Source: Bacteroidales bacterium (GTDB lineage Bacteria > Bacteroidota > Bacteroidia > Bacteroidales > WCHB1-69). From it: a stretch of 64,000 nucleotides of DNA. Below the pieces are notes generated by a model. That model was given only the letters and a program-made list of their open reading frames with translations, ran no database searches and was not told where the DNA came from. Positions 1-8,024 of the stretch are shown here, in pieces (the stretch's first letter is position 1; every line of letters begins with the position of its first letter). The stretch spans positions 1 to 64,000 of the forward strand of contig JAGCGA010000024.1 of the NCBI GenBank assembly GCA_017649855.1, in the 5' to 3' direction. The translations under genes and the position numbers were made by a program.

Positions 1-1
1 A

Positions 2-1168
2 ACGGGGCTACAGACCAAATGGCAGGCCACGCACACTGATGGATCAGGGCAAACCTCTATGACACTATTCGACTTTAACCAAGACAACATCATGGAGATT
101 GTTTATCGTGACGAGTCAAACTTGCGCATCATCAATGGCAGTGGGACAAGTCACCTGACGGGCAACGACACCATCCCCTTCTACAACCTATACACCAAGA
201 GCATGTCTGCTGGCACGTGGAAGGAATACCCCGTGGTGGCGGATGTGAACGGCGATGGCGCGGCGGAGATTGTGACGTGTGGCAAGGTCAACTCAGGACT
301 CGGCTGGGTGGGTGGCCAGTTATGGGTCATCGGAGGCATACACCCCTGGGCACCTGCAAGACCCGTTTGGAACCAATACATGTACAATGTGACGAACGTC
401 AACAAGGACCTCACCATCCCTGTGCCCCTGTTTGACAATGCCACGGCATTCACCGATCCGCAAGGCATCGTACGCCGGCCATTCAACAACTTCCTTCAGC
501 AGGCCACCACCCTCGACCAGTACGGCAGACCCTTCCTGCCGCTGGCCAATGTGTCCATCCTCCAAGAGCCTCAAATACAGATAGAAGACAATCTCCTGAA
601 GGTACAGGCCATCATCTGCAACACCGGCATTCAAACATTCATGGCTCCTATTCCCATCACCCTTTACACACAATGGGGTGAAATGATTCAGTCTCTTCAA
701 ATCGACCTGGACCTTCAACCCGGAGAATGTCAAGAAGTGGAACTCGAATTTCCATTGTCAGACATAGCCAATCATGAAGACCCCTACCCGTTGCATTTGG
801 TGACGAACGACAACGGCCTCGGTCCTGCACAATATGGTGGTTTGCAGGCCGAGTGCGACACCACCGACAACGCCTGTTATTTTGACGGACGTCCCTGCCA
901 AGTCACCGTTCCCAACGTCATCACTCCCAATGGTGACGGCATCAATGATGCTTTGGAGCCGCAACTGGAAGGGGATTTCCTCAGCATGGAAATGGAAATC
1001 TACAACCGCTGGGGCAAGCGGGTTTACAGGCAAGAGGGAAGAGATTCACTCCTATGGGATGCTGCCGAAGTCAGCGATGGCGTTTACTTCTGCGCGATGG
1101 AATACCAATGCGCCACCTCTGGGAAAAAGCGAACACGAATAAATTCAAGTGTGACGGTGGTGCGGTGA
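2..1168 (+). CDS. T9SS type B secreted protein, C-terminal part (5' truncated)
   Basis: The frame is open from the window edge, so the first ATG at 59 is probably internal and the true start lies upstream. The visible ~390 residues begin with FG-GAP/VCBS-like segments (the DFNQDN and DVNGDGAAEI calcium-loop patterns near residues 20 and 80), continue with a CARDB-like beta-rich stretch, and end in a gliding-motility-associated C-terminal domain: the VITPNGDGINDAL signature, then a YNRWGKRVY segment and a DGVYF strand. In known Bacteroidota this domain marks export by the type IX system and surface retention or release (type B). No T9SS component genes are in the window, so the exporter must be encoded elsewhere. 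The ligand or enzymatic role is unknown because the N-terminal part is missing. Confidence 0.85.
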   Translation, partial: TGLQTKWQATHTDGSGQTSMTLFDFNQDNIMEIVYRDESNLRIINGSGTSHLTGNDTIPFYNLYTKSMSAGTWKEYPVVADVNGDGAAEIVTCGKVNSGLGWVGGQLWVIGGIHPWAPARPVWNQYMYNVTNVNKDLTIPVPLFDNATAFTDPQGIVRRPFNNFLQQATTLDQYGRPFLPLANVSILQEPQIQIEDNLLKVQAIICNTGIQTFMAPIPITLYTQWGEMIQSLQIDLDLQPGECQEVELEFPLSDIANHEDPYPLHLVTNDNGLGPAQYGGLQAECDTTDNACYFDGRPCQVTVPNVITPNGDGINDALEPQLEGDFLSMEMEIYNRWGKRVYRQEGRDSLLWDAAEVSDGVYFCAMEYQCATSGKKRTRINSSVTVVR

Positions 1169-1176
1169 AAAAAATG

Positions 1177-1184
1177 TATTTTTG
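1177..1184 (+). promoter_or_regulatory. Bacteroidota -7 promoter element
   Basis: TATTTTTG matches the phylum -7 consensus TAnnTTTG and lies 36 bp before the glycosyltransferase start at 1221. No convincing -33 TTTG is seen. Confidence 0.55.
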
Positions 1185-1220
1185 CACCCGTAATAACTTA
1201 CTCGTATTATCTAGGGAAAA

Positions 1221-2306
1221 ATGAAAAAAATCGTTGTTGATTTCTCTTACAACCATTATTATCATGCAGGCTCGAAAGCCAGAGAGGATGTCAATCGTAT
1301 TGCTATGAACAATGGGTTTACTCCATTTTTAATAAACACCCACACGGTAAAAGAACAAGCAGAAACACATCCTTCCCCTATTTACCAATTTTTCTATAGA
1401 ATCAGGAAATTATTCATACTCCTATTATCTATAGCGAAAATAAAAAAAAGAACTTTAGTACTAATACAATATCCTATTGCTCCGTTTACTGAAATTCATA
1501 CTCTTTTCTTTTTTCGTTGTCTGAAGAGAAAAAAGTGTCATTTGGCTGTTTTGGTACATGACACCGTGAGCTTTCGCAACGATGAATTATTTGCCAAATC
1601 TGAAACAAAAATACTGAATACTGCCACCGAACTTATCGTCCACACCACTCAGATGATGGAATTGTTCAAGAGAAATGGCATTGTTCGGCCGTGTAAGTTG
1701 CTATGGCTGTTTGACTATCTGACAAATGAAGTCCCCAACAAGGACTATCGTCAAAGTAGCAATCACAGTATAGCGTTTGCTGGAAATTTAGATAAAAGTT
1801 TATTTCTGAAAAAGTTAACTGCTATACATTTCGGAAATGTCCGACTGAACTTATACGGGAACAAGCCTTCTGACACATCAGATTATCCTAACTGGATGAA
1901 ATATGTCGGCCGATTTAGTCCTGAAAATATCACCATGCTTACAGAAGATTGGGGATTAGCTTGGGATGGCGACAGCATTGAAACTATCCATGGTCCACTC
2001 GGCAATTATTTAAGATATATTTCCCCGCACAAAGTCTCTTTATATATAGCAGCAGGTATTCCGGTTGTCGTAAGCAAAGATTCCGCTTTAGCTCAATATG
2101 TGGAAGAAAACCATTTGGGCATTACCATCTCATCATTGACTGAACTTGATCAAATAATCACTGCCCAAAACGAAGAAGAACTCCTGCTCATCAGAAAAAG
2201 TGTCGCTGAGATGTCCCAAGTTTTAAGAAACGGAGGAAGGCTCGGAGCTATCCTGAAGGAAATTGTCAGAGAGATGGACAATATCTATCTGCAAAGTGTG
2301 GTCTAA
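1221..2306 (+). CDS. Gtf3-like / galactofuranosyltransferase-type glycosyltransferase
   Basis: A 361-aa protein without signal peptide. The C-terminal half contains the pattern typical of the Gtf3 / beta-1,6-galactofuranosyltransferase family: a GLAWDGDS motif near residue 240, then GPLGNYLRYISPHK and a YIAAGIPVVV sugar-nucleotide-binding stretch. Such enzymes transfer a sugar from a nucleotide donor to a glycan or glycoprotein acceptor at the cytoplasmic face. It is followed 52 bp later by a second glycosyltransferase on the same strand, and both genes are markedly AT-rich compared with the genes on either side, so they look like an imported pair in a surface-glycan locus. Donor and acceptor cannot be deduced. 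Confidence 0.75.
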   Translation: MKKIVVDFSYNHYYHAGSKAREDVNRIAMNNGFTPFLINTHTVKEQAETHPSPIYQFFYRIRKLFILLLSIAKIKKRTLVLIQYPIAPFTEIHTLFFFRCLKRKKCHLAVLVHDTVSFRNDELFAKSETKILNTATELIVHTTQMMELFKRNGIVRPCKLLWLFDYLTNEVPNKDYRQSSNHSIAFAGNLDKSLFLKKLTAIHFGNVRLNLYGNKPSDTSDYPNWMKYVGRFSPENITMLTEDWGLAWDGDSIETIHGPLGNYLRYISPHKVSLYIAAGIPVVVSKDSALAQYVEENHLGITISSLTELDQIITAQNEEELLLIRKSVAEMSQVLRNGGRLGAILKEIVREMDNIYLQSVV

Positions 2307-2358
2307 AAGTATAACGAGAAAATGATAAAATTGTCGTTTTCATAAAAAAAAAAATGAC

Positions 2359-3468
2359 ATGAAAAAGAAGATTCTTTTTATTATGTTCAATCTTGCAGGT
2401 GGTGGTGCAGAAAAAGTGTTGGTGGACATCCTTCAACATTTTGATTATAATCAATATGATGTAGAATTGGCATTGATAAAGCGTAAAGGTGTTTACCTTT
2501 CAGACATTCCGAAAAATGTTATTATCAGGACACTTTTCAACCGGTTCACTGCCCAGTTAGGATTCAAACTATTGAAATATTTCAACATTCACTTTGTGAA
2601 TAAACTTATTATTCAGCATAAAATAAAGGATAGATACCATGCTATAATTTCTTTTATGGAAGGCTATCCACTTGTGGTTCATTCATACTTAGCAGAACAA
2701 GCAGAAGTGAATATCAGTTGGGTTCATACCGATCTTTTCACTTATCATCGCACCAAGCACCTTTCTATTTATGGTGATAAAATGGAGAAAGCTTGTTATG
2801 ACAAAATGGACAAACTCGTTTTTGTTTCAAAAGACAGTTGTAGCCAATTTGACAAACTATTCGATATTAATGTACCAAAAACAGTTATTTATAATCCAAT
2901 TCCCAAAGATAGCATTATACAGTCAGCCAACAACACGCATGTTGAAAAGAAGAAATTTGTAATTGGAAATGTTGCCCGATTTGTAGAAGTGAAAAAATTG
3001 GATAGGTTGATGAGGGTTGCAAAACGACTTAAAGACGATCACTATGATATTGAATTCTGGTTGATTGGAGAAGGTGTTTTAAAAAACGATTTAATAAAAT
3101 TGCAGAAACAACTTGGATTAGAGGATTACGTGTTTTTTAAGGGCTTTAAAAAGCCAGCATATCCCTATATAAAGCAATTCGACCTGCTTTTGATAACTTC
3201 GCTGACTGAAGGTTTCCCTTTAGTTGTTTGTGAAGCTCTCTGTTTAGGAGTTCCTATTTGTTCCACGCGAGTCACGGGCTCTATAGAAATACTTGACAAT
3301 GGCAATTTCGGAATACTAACTGATCATGATGACGACTCTATATACAATGCGGTGAAACAATTGTTAGACAATCGGAATCAGTTACAATATTATCATGAAA
3401 AATCTCTCGAACGATCAGCAATGTTTGACATTGACAAAGCAATGGAAGAGATATATGCTCTTTTCTAA
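2359..3468 (+). CDS. Glycosyltransferase family 4-type (GT-B fold)
   Basis: A 369-aa GT-B enzyme. The N-terminal glycine-rich loop (NLAGGGAEKV, residues 9-18) is the acceptor-side loop typical of GT4 enzymes. The C-terminal donor domain has a VGNVARFVEVKKLDRLM-type segment near 200-220, and an EGFPLVVCEAL motif near 285 that supplies the conserved E-x7-E. It probably adds one sugar to a capsular, O-antigen-like or lipid-linked glycan. It shares the low GC content of the preceding gene and is convergent with the CDP-glycerol transferase gene; the 99 bp between them show no clear terminator. The exact linkage is unknown. Confidence 0.8.
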   Translation: MKKKILFIMFNLAGGGAEKVLVDILQHFDYNQYDVELALIKRKGVYLSDIPKNVIIRTLFNRFTAQLGFKLLKYFNIHFVNKLIIQHKIKDRYHAIISFMEGYPLVVHSYLAEQAEVNISWVHTDLFTYHRTKHLSIYGDKMEKACYDKMDKLVFVSKDSCSQFDKLFDINVPKTVIYNPIPKDSIIQSANNTHVEKKKFVIGNVARFVEVKKLDRLMRVAKRLKDDHYDIEFWLIGEGVLKNDLIKLQKQLGLEDYVFFKGFKKPAYPYIKQFDLLLITSLTEGFPLVVCEALCLGVPICSTRVTGSIEILDNGNFGILTDHDDDSIYNAVKQLLDNRNQLQYYHEKSLERSAMFDIDKAMEEIYALF

Positions 3469-3567
3469 CAACACTTCGCACAAATAAAAAGATTATTCGT
3501 ACCAGACCATTGTTTCTTATTTTGGAAAGAAAAATTTATAACAAGAGGCTATCTCTCTACCTAAGAT

Positions 3568-4728
3568 TTAGCAGTTCATCACAGCGTCGAACACACGTTC
3601 ACAATTGTGTGTATCGCGAATGGGGAAGAATCGGTCCACCGTAGTCTCATAGGAGGGTTCAAGAAGCATACCATTATACAAATAAGTCTCCAATGATGAC
3701 AACAAACTATCTACATCCTGGGCCACAGGGCCAAAAGCGCTCTCATCGACATAACCTGACCCGATATGTTTGCTAAAGAAAAGATCCTTGTCAAACTGGT
3801 AGAACAATACCGGCTTTTTCATATAGGTAAAATCAAAGAACACGCTGGAGTAGTCCGTAATCAACAAGGCCGACTCCTTAAGCAGTTGCTGCACATCATA
3901 ATGAGCCACATCGGCGATGATAATACGCGACGAAGTAACCCCCTGCTTAAATTTACTGACCACGGGTTGAAAACGGTGGTGGGGGTAGAAAATCAAGTCT
4001 ATGTTATAACGTTCGAGAAGTGAAGCCAATCGGGGCTCAGTCAAAAGAGCCTGGTAAGTTTTAAAATACTGACTGTCAGCAATCTGATCTAGATGGATAT
4101 AACCGCGCCAAGTGGGCATCAAAAGCAGCTGGCGCTTTACTTGGAAATCCAACAGTTTGTCGTATCGGCAAAAGCCCGTATAACGTGCGATAGCAGGTGG
4201 GTAGTGGAACTGCTCCACAAAGTAATCAGCCTCGGGTGCAGCACCACAGATGATTAAATCGAAAAAGGTATTCCCAAATGCAAAACGACTTTGAAGGTTC
4301 TTTGTGATACCATGCTGAAGGAAGACCACCTTCTTATGCTTGAAAATATGAAGTATGCGGTTAAGCCACTTGGCCAACTCAAAAGGCAGCGGAGTATGCC
4401 CCGACCGAAGGTGGGTGCCCACCAGCCAATGGGCTTGGCAGAAAAGTTTGCAATGCCTGAACGACAGATAACGCACAAGATGGTTTTCATATTCCGTCAA
4501 TCGTGGACGATCGGGAGAGTCGTCGGAAATGATATAATAGACTTCTATTTCCGGATGATGCCGTAGGACGTATAAAAAGAAATGGTAGCCATTGTCACGA
4601 GCATCGTTGCCCATCTCCGAAACAAGCATCAGCTTGCGATGACGCTGCTTGCCACGTGAGAAAAGCGTCACGAAGAATGCCGCCGTGAGCTTCAGCATTG
4701 CAATGATATATTGTCCGAAAGAGGTCAT
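3568..4728 (-). CDS. CDP-glycerol:glycerophosphotransferase-family protein (TagF/TagB-like)
   Basis: A 386-aa protein with a hydrophobic N-terminal segment (about residues 8-22) that may tether it to the inner membrane. The family hallmarks are a FLQHGITKNL motif near residue 140, a YPHHRF segment near 250, and the LLITDYSSVFFDF motif near 290 with HxD/S-type active-site residues. In characterised relatives the enzyme moves glycerol- or ribitol-phosphate from a CDP-activated donor to a polymer; in Gram-negative bacteria homologues decorate surface polysaccharides. The start codon overlaps the stop of the upstream YfhO-like gene by 4 bp (ATGA), so the two are co-translated. No CDP-glycerol synthesis gene is seen nearby. 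Confidence 0.85.
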   Translation of the reverse strand: MTSFGQYIIAMLKLTAAFFVTLFSRGKQRHRKLMLVSEMGNDARDNGYHFFLYVLRHHPEIEVYYIISDDSPDRPRLTEYENHLVRYLSFRHCKLFCQAHWLVGTHLRSGHTPLPFELAKWLNRILHIFKHKKVVFLQHGITKNLQSRFAFGNTFFDLIICGAAPEADYFVEQFHYPPAIARYTGFCRYDKLLDFQVKRQLLLMPTWRGYIHLDQIADSQYFKTYQALLTEPRLASLLERYNIDLIFYPHHRFQPVVSKFKQGVTSSRIIIADVAHYDVQQLLKESALLITDYSSVFFDFTYMKKPVLFYQFDKDLFFSKHIGSGYVDESAFGPVAQDVDSLLSSLETYLYNGMLLEPSYETTVDRFFPIRDTHNCERVFDAVMNC

Positions 4729-7220
4729 GATTGCACCGTCTCGGTTTTTCTAAAAGGAACGTAACAGAGAACGATGGCACCTGCCATTAGGAGTATTGTG
4801 ATAATAGAGACGATCAAGCCGATGTTGTCCAGTCGGTGGAAGAGCGGGGCTTCATTTTTGAATTCGATGACGTGGTCTCCAGCGGGCACAAACATAGCAC
4901 GGAGCACATAGTTGGCACGGAAGTAATCGGCAGGCTTGCCGTCGATGTAGGCAAACCAGTCAGGGGCATAATGTATCTCGCTAAAGACTGCTAATTGGTC
5001 ACTGCTGCTATGCGAAACATATTTGCGATAGTCTGCACTCTCTTCCTTCTGAGGTTCCAGTGCAATTGTAGCTGTGGTGTCTGTTCCGAAAGCAGAACCA
5101 CAAACACTATATTTGCTTGTGTCGACAACAGCGGTAACAGAAGGATCAATGTCATTAAGAGCCAAAATCTCCTCATTGGCATTACCTACAGTCTTCACGT
5201 CACGCACAAACCAGCAGTTGCCCAAAGCATCAGGCACACGTTGCACCTGACCGTTTTGCATCACCACATATCGAGTGTTGAGCATAGCCAGCACCTCGGG
5301 TTTAATATGGCGACTGAGATAGAAATCTATGAGATTCTGGTAACGGCTCAGTTTGGCAGCACTGTAACCACCTATCTGGTTGTGGAAAGCCGCAGGCTTA
5401 CTGTCATTGAAAGTGTTTACAGCCAAGTTGAACACACGATAATCGTGGTCTCCGAATCGGGCGGCTTGCTCGTCAATGTCATAATCCCACTGGTCGCGGC
5501 GAAGTTCGGTTTTACGAGTCCTCACAAAATTGTCTTCGTTGAGGTAACGACGATCGACAGGCCATAAGTCTACAAGAATCAGCACACCGACAATAGCTAT
5601 AACAACGCCACTCTTCTTCAACTTTTCATTATTATACAGCCAAATCACGAGAGCTGAGAGGAGTATAAAGGCAAGACTTCGCCACGAATCGCTACGCAGC
5701 AAGGCCATACGGTCGCTCACCAAGACACTCTTGATCATATCCCACTGATTTCCATATTGGGCAGCCATCTGGGTATCGCTCAAACCGCTGTAGCTGAATG
5801 AGCCACTGAGAAGAAGCACCACGAGAATAAGAGCGCTCAAGACTCCAGTTCCGATATAGATGCCGAGGTTGACGCGACGACGGTCGCGCTCCTTATCAAG
5901 TAATGTCTTTAAGCAGAGCATAGACATGATGGCAACACATACACTAGGCAGCACCAACGCCATGCTCGGTGTACGGAATTTATTGTAGAACGGGATATGG
6001 TAAAAAGCCCATTCGTTGAATGGCAAGAAATTTTTACCCCATGCCAAGACAATGCCGATTATCGTTGCAGCCAATACCCACCAGCGTTCGGGTCCGCGAG
6101 TGACAATCATACCTATCAGGAAAAGAAGCATCATCACTGCACCAAAATACACAGGACCGCTGGTAAAAGGCTGGTCTCCCCAATATAGTGGAGCCTGTTC
6201 TCCACGGAAAGTCTTGTAGAAGTTGCTCTCTTTGCCCACACGTTCACCGCTGCCACCGCCCATAGCACCGGGGACCAGCAGGGTGTAAGTTTCACCAATT
6301 CCATAGCTCCAGGAGTAGGCGTAGTCAATATCAAGGCCTGTGGCGGTATTTTGCGAAGCAGTGTTGCTCTGATCATGATAAAGATCGTCTGGAGTTACTG
6401 TAAGCTCATTGCCACCACGCATCGTATATTTGGCATACTCCTGATTAACCAACAAATGACGCACGTTGCAGCCAAGAGCCAATGCGACGCAAACCAATAG
6501 TATGCTAGCTGTAAGTGCGAACGATGGGAATTTTCTGTTTATAAAGGCATAAACCAGATACACCAGTCCAATCATCAAACAACCAATGGCAGTATAGAAG
6601 GTAATTTGGATATGGTTAAACGAAATCTGCAAAATGAGGGAGACTGCAAAAAGAATGCTTCCCCATAGTATAAGCCGGTTGCGCTTCTTTTTGTCCATAT
6701 CCTTGTCGATAGCAGCTTTCAGCGACATGGTCATACCGGCAAGGATGGGTGCCATCATAGCAATACACCATGCTTTAGTGACATGGCCAGCCTCAATAAT
6801 GATAATGTTGTAACTTCCCAAACCGAAGCCGACAGCTCCTAATATCGCCAACCAAGGAGAAAAACCAAGCAGTATCATGGCAATATAGAAACCTATTAGG
6901 TAAAGAAAAATAACGGCTATAGTACTGGACAAACCAGTGCCTAGCATCAAAACAACTTTATTTAAATGCTGAAACAGAGACTTCTGTCCATCGCCCCATA
7001 TCTGGTAAGATGGCATACCGCTGAACATGGCTTCTTCCCACTTCGGGACATGCCCTGTTCTCTCTGCTTCCATGCGCAATTTATAATTTGCAGCCTGAGC
7101 TTTCTGTTGGTCTCCTTGCACAAGTGTCTTGCCCTCATACACAGGCATCAGATAGACTGAGGCCAATAAGAACATGGCAACTATCATGCCTATGTGAATC
7201 AAAATGTCTTTCTTTTTCAT
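4725..7220 (-). CDS. YfhO-family polytopic membrane protein
   Basis: An 831-aa integral membrane protein: one N-terminal helix (residues 8-25), a soluble loop containing the characteristic KWEEAMFSGMPSYQ sequence, about ten further helices to residue ~560, a long periplasmic domain (~570-790) and a last helix near 800-822. This matches YfhO/GT-C-like proteins, which in Firmicutes are needed for glycosylation of lipoteichoic acid and in Bacteroidota are thought to transfer sugars from a lipid carrier outside the membrane. It is co-transcribed and overlaps with the CDP-glycerol-type transferase, consistent with joint work on a cell-surface polymer. The substrate is not known. Confidence 0.85.
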   Translation of the reverse strand: MKKKDILIHIGMIVAMFLLASVYLMPVYEGKTLVQGDQQKAQAANYKLRMEAERTGHVPKWEEAMFSGMPSYQIWGDGQKSLFQHLNKVVLMLGTGLSSTIAVIFLYLIGFYIAMILLGFSPWLAILGAVGFGLGSYNIIIIEAGHVTKAWCIAMMAPILAGMTMSLKAAIDKDMDKKKRNRLILWGSILFAVSLILQISFNHIQITFYTAIGCLMIGLVYLVYAFINRKFPSFALTASILLVCVALALGCNVRHLLVNQEYAKYTMRGGNELTVTPDDLYHDQSNTASQNTATGLDIDYAYSWSYGIGETYTLLVPGAMGGGSGERVGKESNFYKTFRGEQAPLYWGDQPFTSGPVYFGAVMMLLFLIGMIVTRGPERWWVLAATIIGIVLAWGKNFLPFNEWAFYHIPFYNKFRTPSMALVLPSVCVAIMSMLCLKTLLDKERDRRRVNLGIYIGTGVLSALILVVLLLSGSFSYSGLSDTQMAAQYGNQWDMIKSVLVSDRMALLRSDSWRSLAFILLSALVIWLYNNEKLKKSGVVIAIVGVLILVDLWPVDRRYLNEDNFVRTRKTELRRDQWDYDIDEQAARFGDHDYRVFNLAVNTFNDSKPAAFHNQIGGYSAAKLSRYQNLIDFYLSRHIKPEVLAMLNTRYVVMQNGQVQRVPDALGNCWFVRDVKTVGNANEEILALNDIDPSVTAVVDTSKYSVCGSAFGTDTTATIALEPQKEESADYRKYVSHSSSDQLAVFSEIHYAPDWFAYIDGKPADYFRANYVLRAMFVPAGDHVIEFKNEAPLFHRLDNIGLIVSIITILLMAGAIVLCYVPFRKTETVQS

Positions 7221-7333
7221 ATTCTATATTTGTGTGATTACAGAATCATTTAATCATCTGAATGATTTTCAAGAAATGAATAGCGTCCTCGCGGTGGTGG
7301 CCAATCATTATTAGCATTCAAATTTTAAAATGG

Positions 7334-7341
7334 CAAAAGTA
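7334..7341 (-). promoter_or_regulatory. -7 element for the YfhO-family gene
   Basis: The minus strand reads TACTTTTG, a match to TAnnTTTG, giving a leader of roughly 105 nt before the start at 7220. It diverges from the hip promoter about 40 bp away. Confidence 0.5.
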
Positions 7342-7372
7342 CGAAAAATAACGGAAGATAAAATAATTTTCT

Positions 7373-7380
7373 TATTTTTG
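7373..7380 (+). promoter_or_regulatory. -7 element of the hipBST-like operon
   Basis: TATTTTTG matches the phylum -7 consensus and touches the first operator copy (7379-7396), so repressor binding there should block transcription initiation. Confidence 0.6.
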
Positions 7381-7476
7381 CACCCGAAAAGGTATAAAAT
7401 CAAATGTATGACAAATATTATACTATTTCGGGTATAATATTTTCTAAAACTTCTGTTTTATACCCGAAAAAGTATA
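7379..7476 (+). promoter_or_regulatory. Three HipB-type operator copies
   Basis: Two perfect 5-8-5 inverted repeats with arms TATAC and GTATA lie at 7419-7436 and 7459-7476, with near-identical spacers read from opposite strands (CCGAAATA and CCGAAAAA). A third degenerate copy at 7379-7396 has TGCAC as its left arm, the spacer CCGAAAAG and a GTATA right arm, and overlaps the -7 box. The geometry equals that of the E. coli HipB operator (TATCC-N8-GGATA), which supports autoregulation by the downstream HipB-like protein. The last copy ends 4 bp before the hipB start codon. Confidence 0.8.
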
Positions 7477-7479
7477 ATT

Positions 7480-7695
7480 ATGAATGAAACGAAATTGTCA
7501 AAGTTTGTGAAGGAACAACGAAAGTTGTATCACCTGACACAAGTGGATCTGTCGGAGAAATCCGGGGTTGGACTCCGTTTTGTCCGTGATTTGGAACAAG
7601 GGAAACCAACCTTGCGGCTGGACAAAGTCAACCAAGTGCTGGAACTGTTTGGAGCGGAACTGGGCCCTGTGAAAAAAGAAAGGAGTGAAGTATGA
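7480..7695 (+). CDS. hipB: HipB-like XRE-family antitoxin/repressor
   Basis: A 71-aa helix-turn-helix protein (LTQVDLSEKSGVGLRFVRDLE spans the recognition region, residues 19-39), matching the short HipB/y4mF-type regulators coupled to HipA proteins. It should bind the inverted repeats just upstream and repress its own operon. Its stop overlaps the next start by 4 bp (ATGA), indicating translational coupling. It lacks the longer C-terminal tail that, in E. coli K-12 HipB, inserts into the toxin, which fits a system where a separate HipS protein does the neutralising. Confidence 0.9.
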   Translation: MNETKLSKFVKEQRKLYHLTQVDLSEKSGVGLRFVRDLEQGKPTLRLDKVNQVLELFGAELGPVKKERSEV

Positions 7696-8021
7696 AACAG
7701 GCAGAAGTTTATTATTTGGGTAAGCTTGCGGGAATCCTCACAGAAGATGAAAACGGATATACGTTCCGCTACGCAGATGCCTATGTTTCCGAAAAAGGCA
7801 TGCCAATTAGTTTGACAATGCCATTGCAAACCGAACCCTTTATGAGCGACAACATGTTCCCTTTTTTCGACGGTCTAATTCCGGAAGGCTGGTTGTTAGA
7901 TATTGCCCAAGCCAACTGGAAAATCAATCCGAGAGACAGAATGTCTCTGTTGCTGGCTTGCTGCAAGGACTGTATCGGCGCTGTAAGCATTGTGGATATT
8001 ACGGACCAACAAAATGATTAG
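7692..8021 (+). CDS. hipS: HipS-like small protein (HipA N-subdomain 1)
   Basis: A 109-aa protein corresponding to only the N-terminal subdomain of HipA: a short beta-rich start (QAEVYYLGKLAGIL), the family motif PISLTMPLQ near residue 38, FFDGLIPEG near residue 57, and an ending at the GAVSIV strand near 100. In the tripartite HipBST system of enteropathogenic E. coli, the equivalent protein HipS is the antitoxin that holds the kinase HipT inactive. Start and stop codons are intact and the downstream kinase gene has its own ATG 3 bp after this stop, so this is a genuine split and not a frameshift within hipA. Confidence 0.88.
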   Translation: MKQAEVYYLGKLAGILTEDENGYTFRYADAYVSEKGMPISLTMPLQTEPFMSDNMFPFFDGLIPEGWLLDIAQANWKINPRDRMSLLLACCKDCIGAVSIVDITDQQND

Positions 8022-8024
8022 CGT

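Noticed and set aside
59..1168. Taking the ATG at 59 as the start of the first gene
   Set aside because: The frame is open to the window edge and the domain at the start is mid-repeat, so the gene is truncated by the window.
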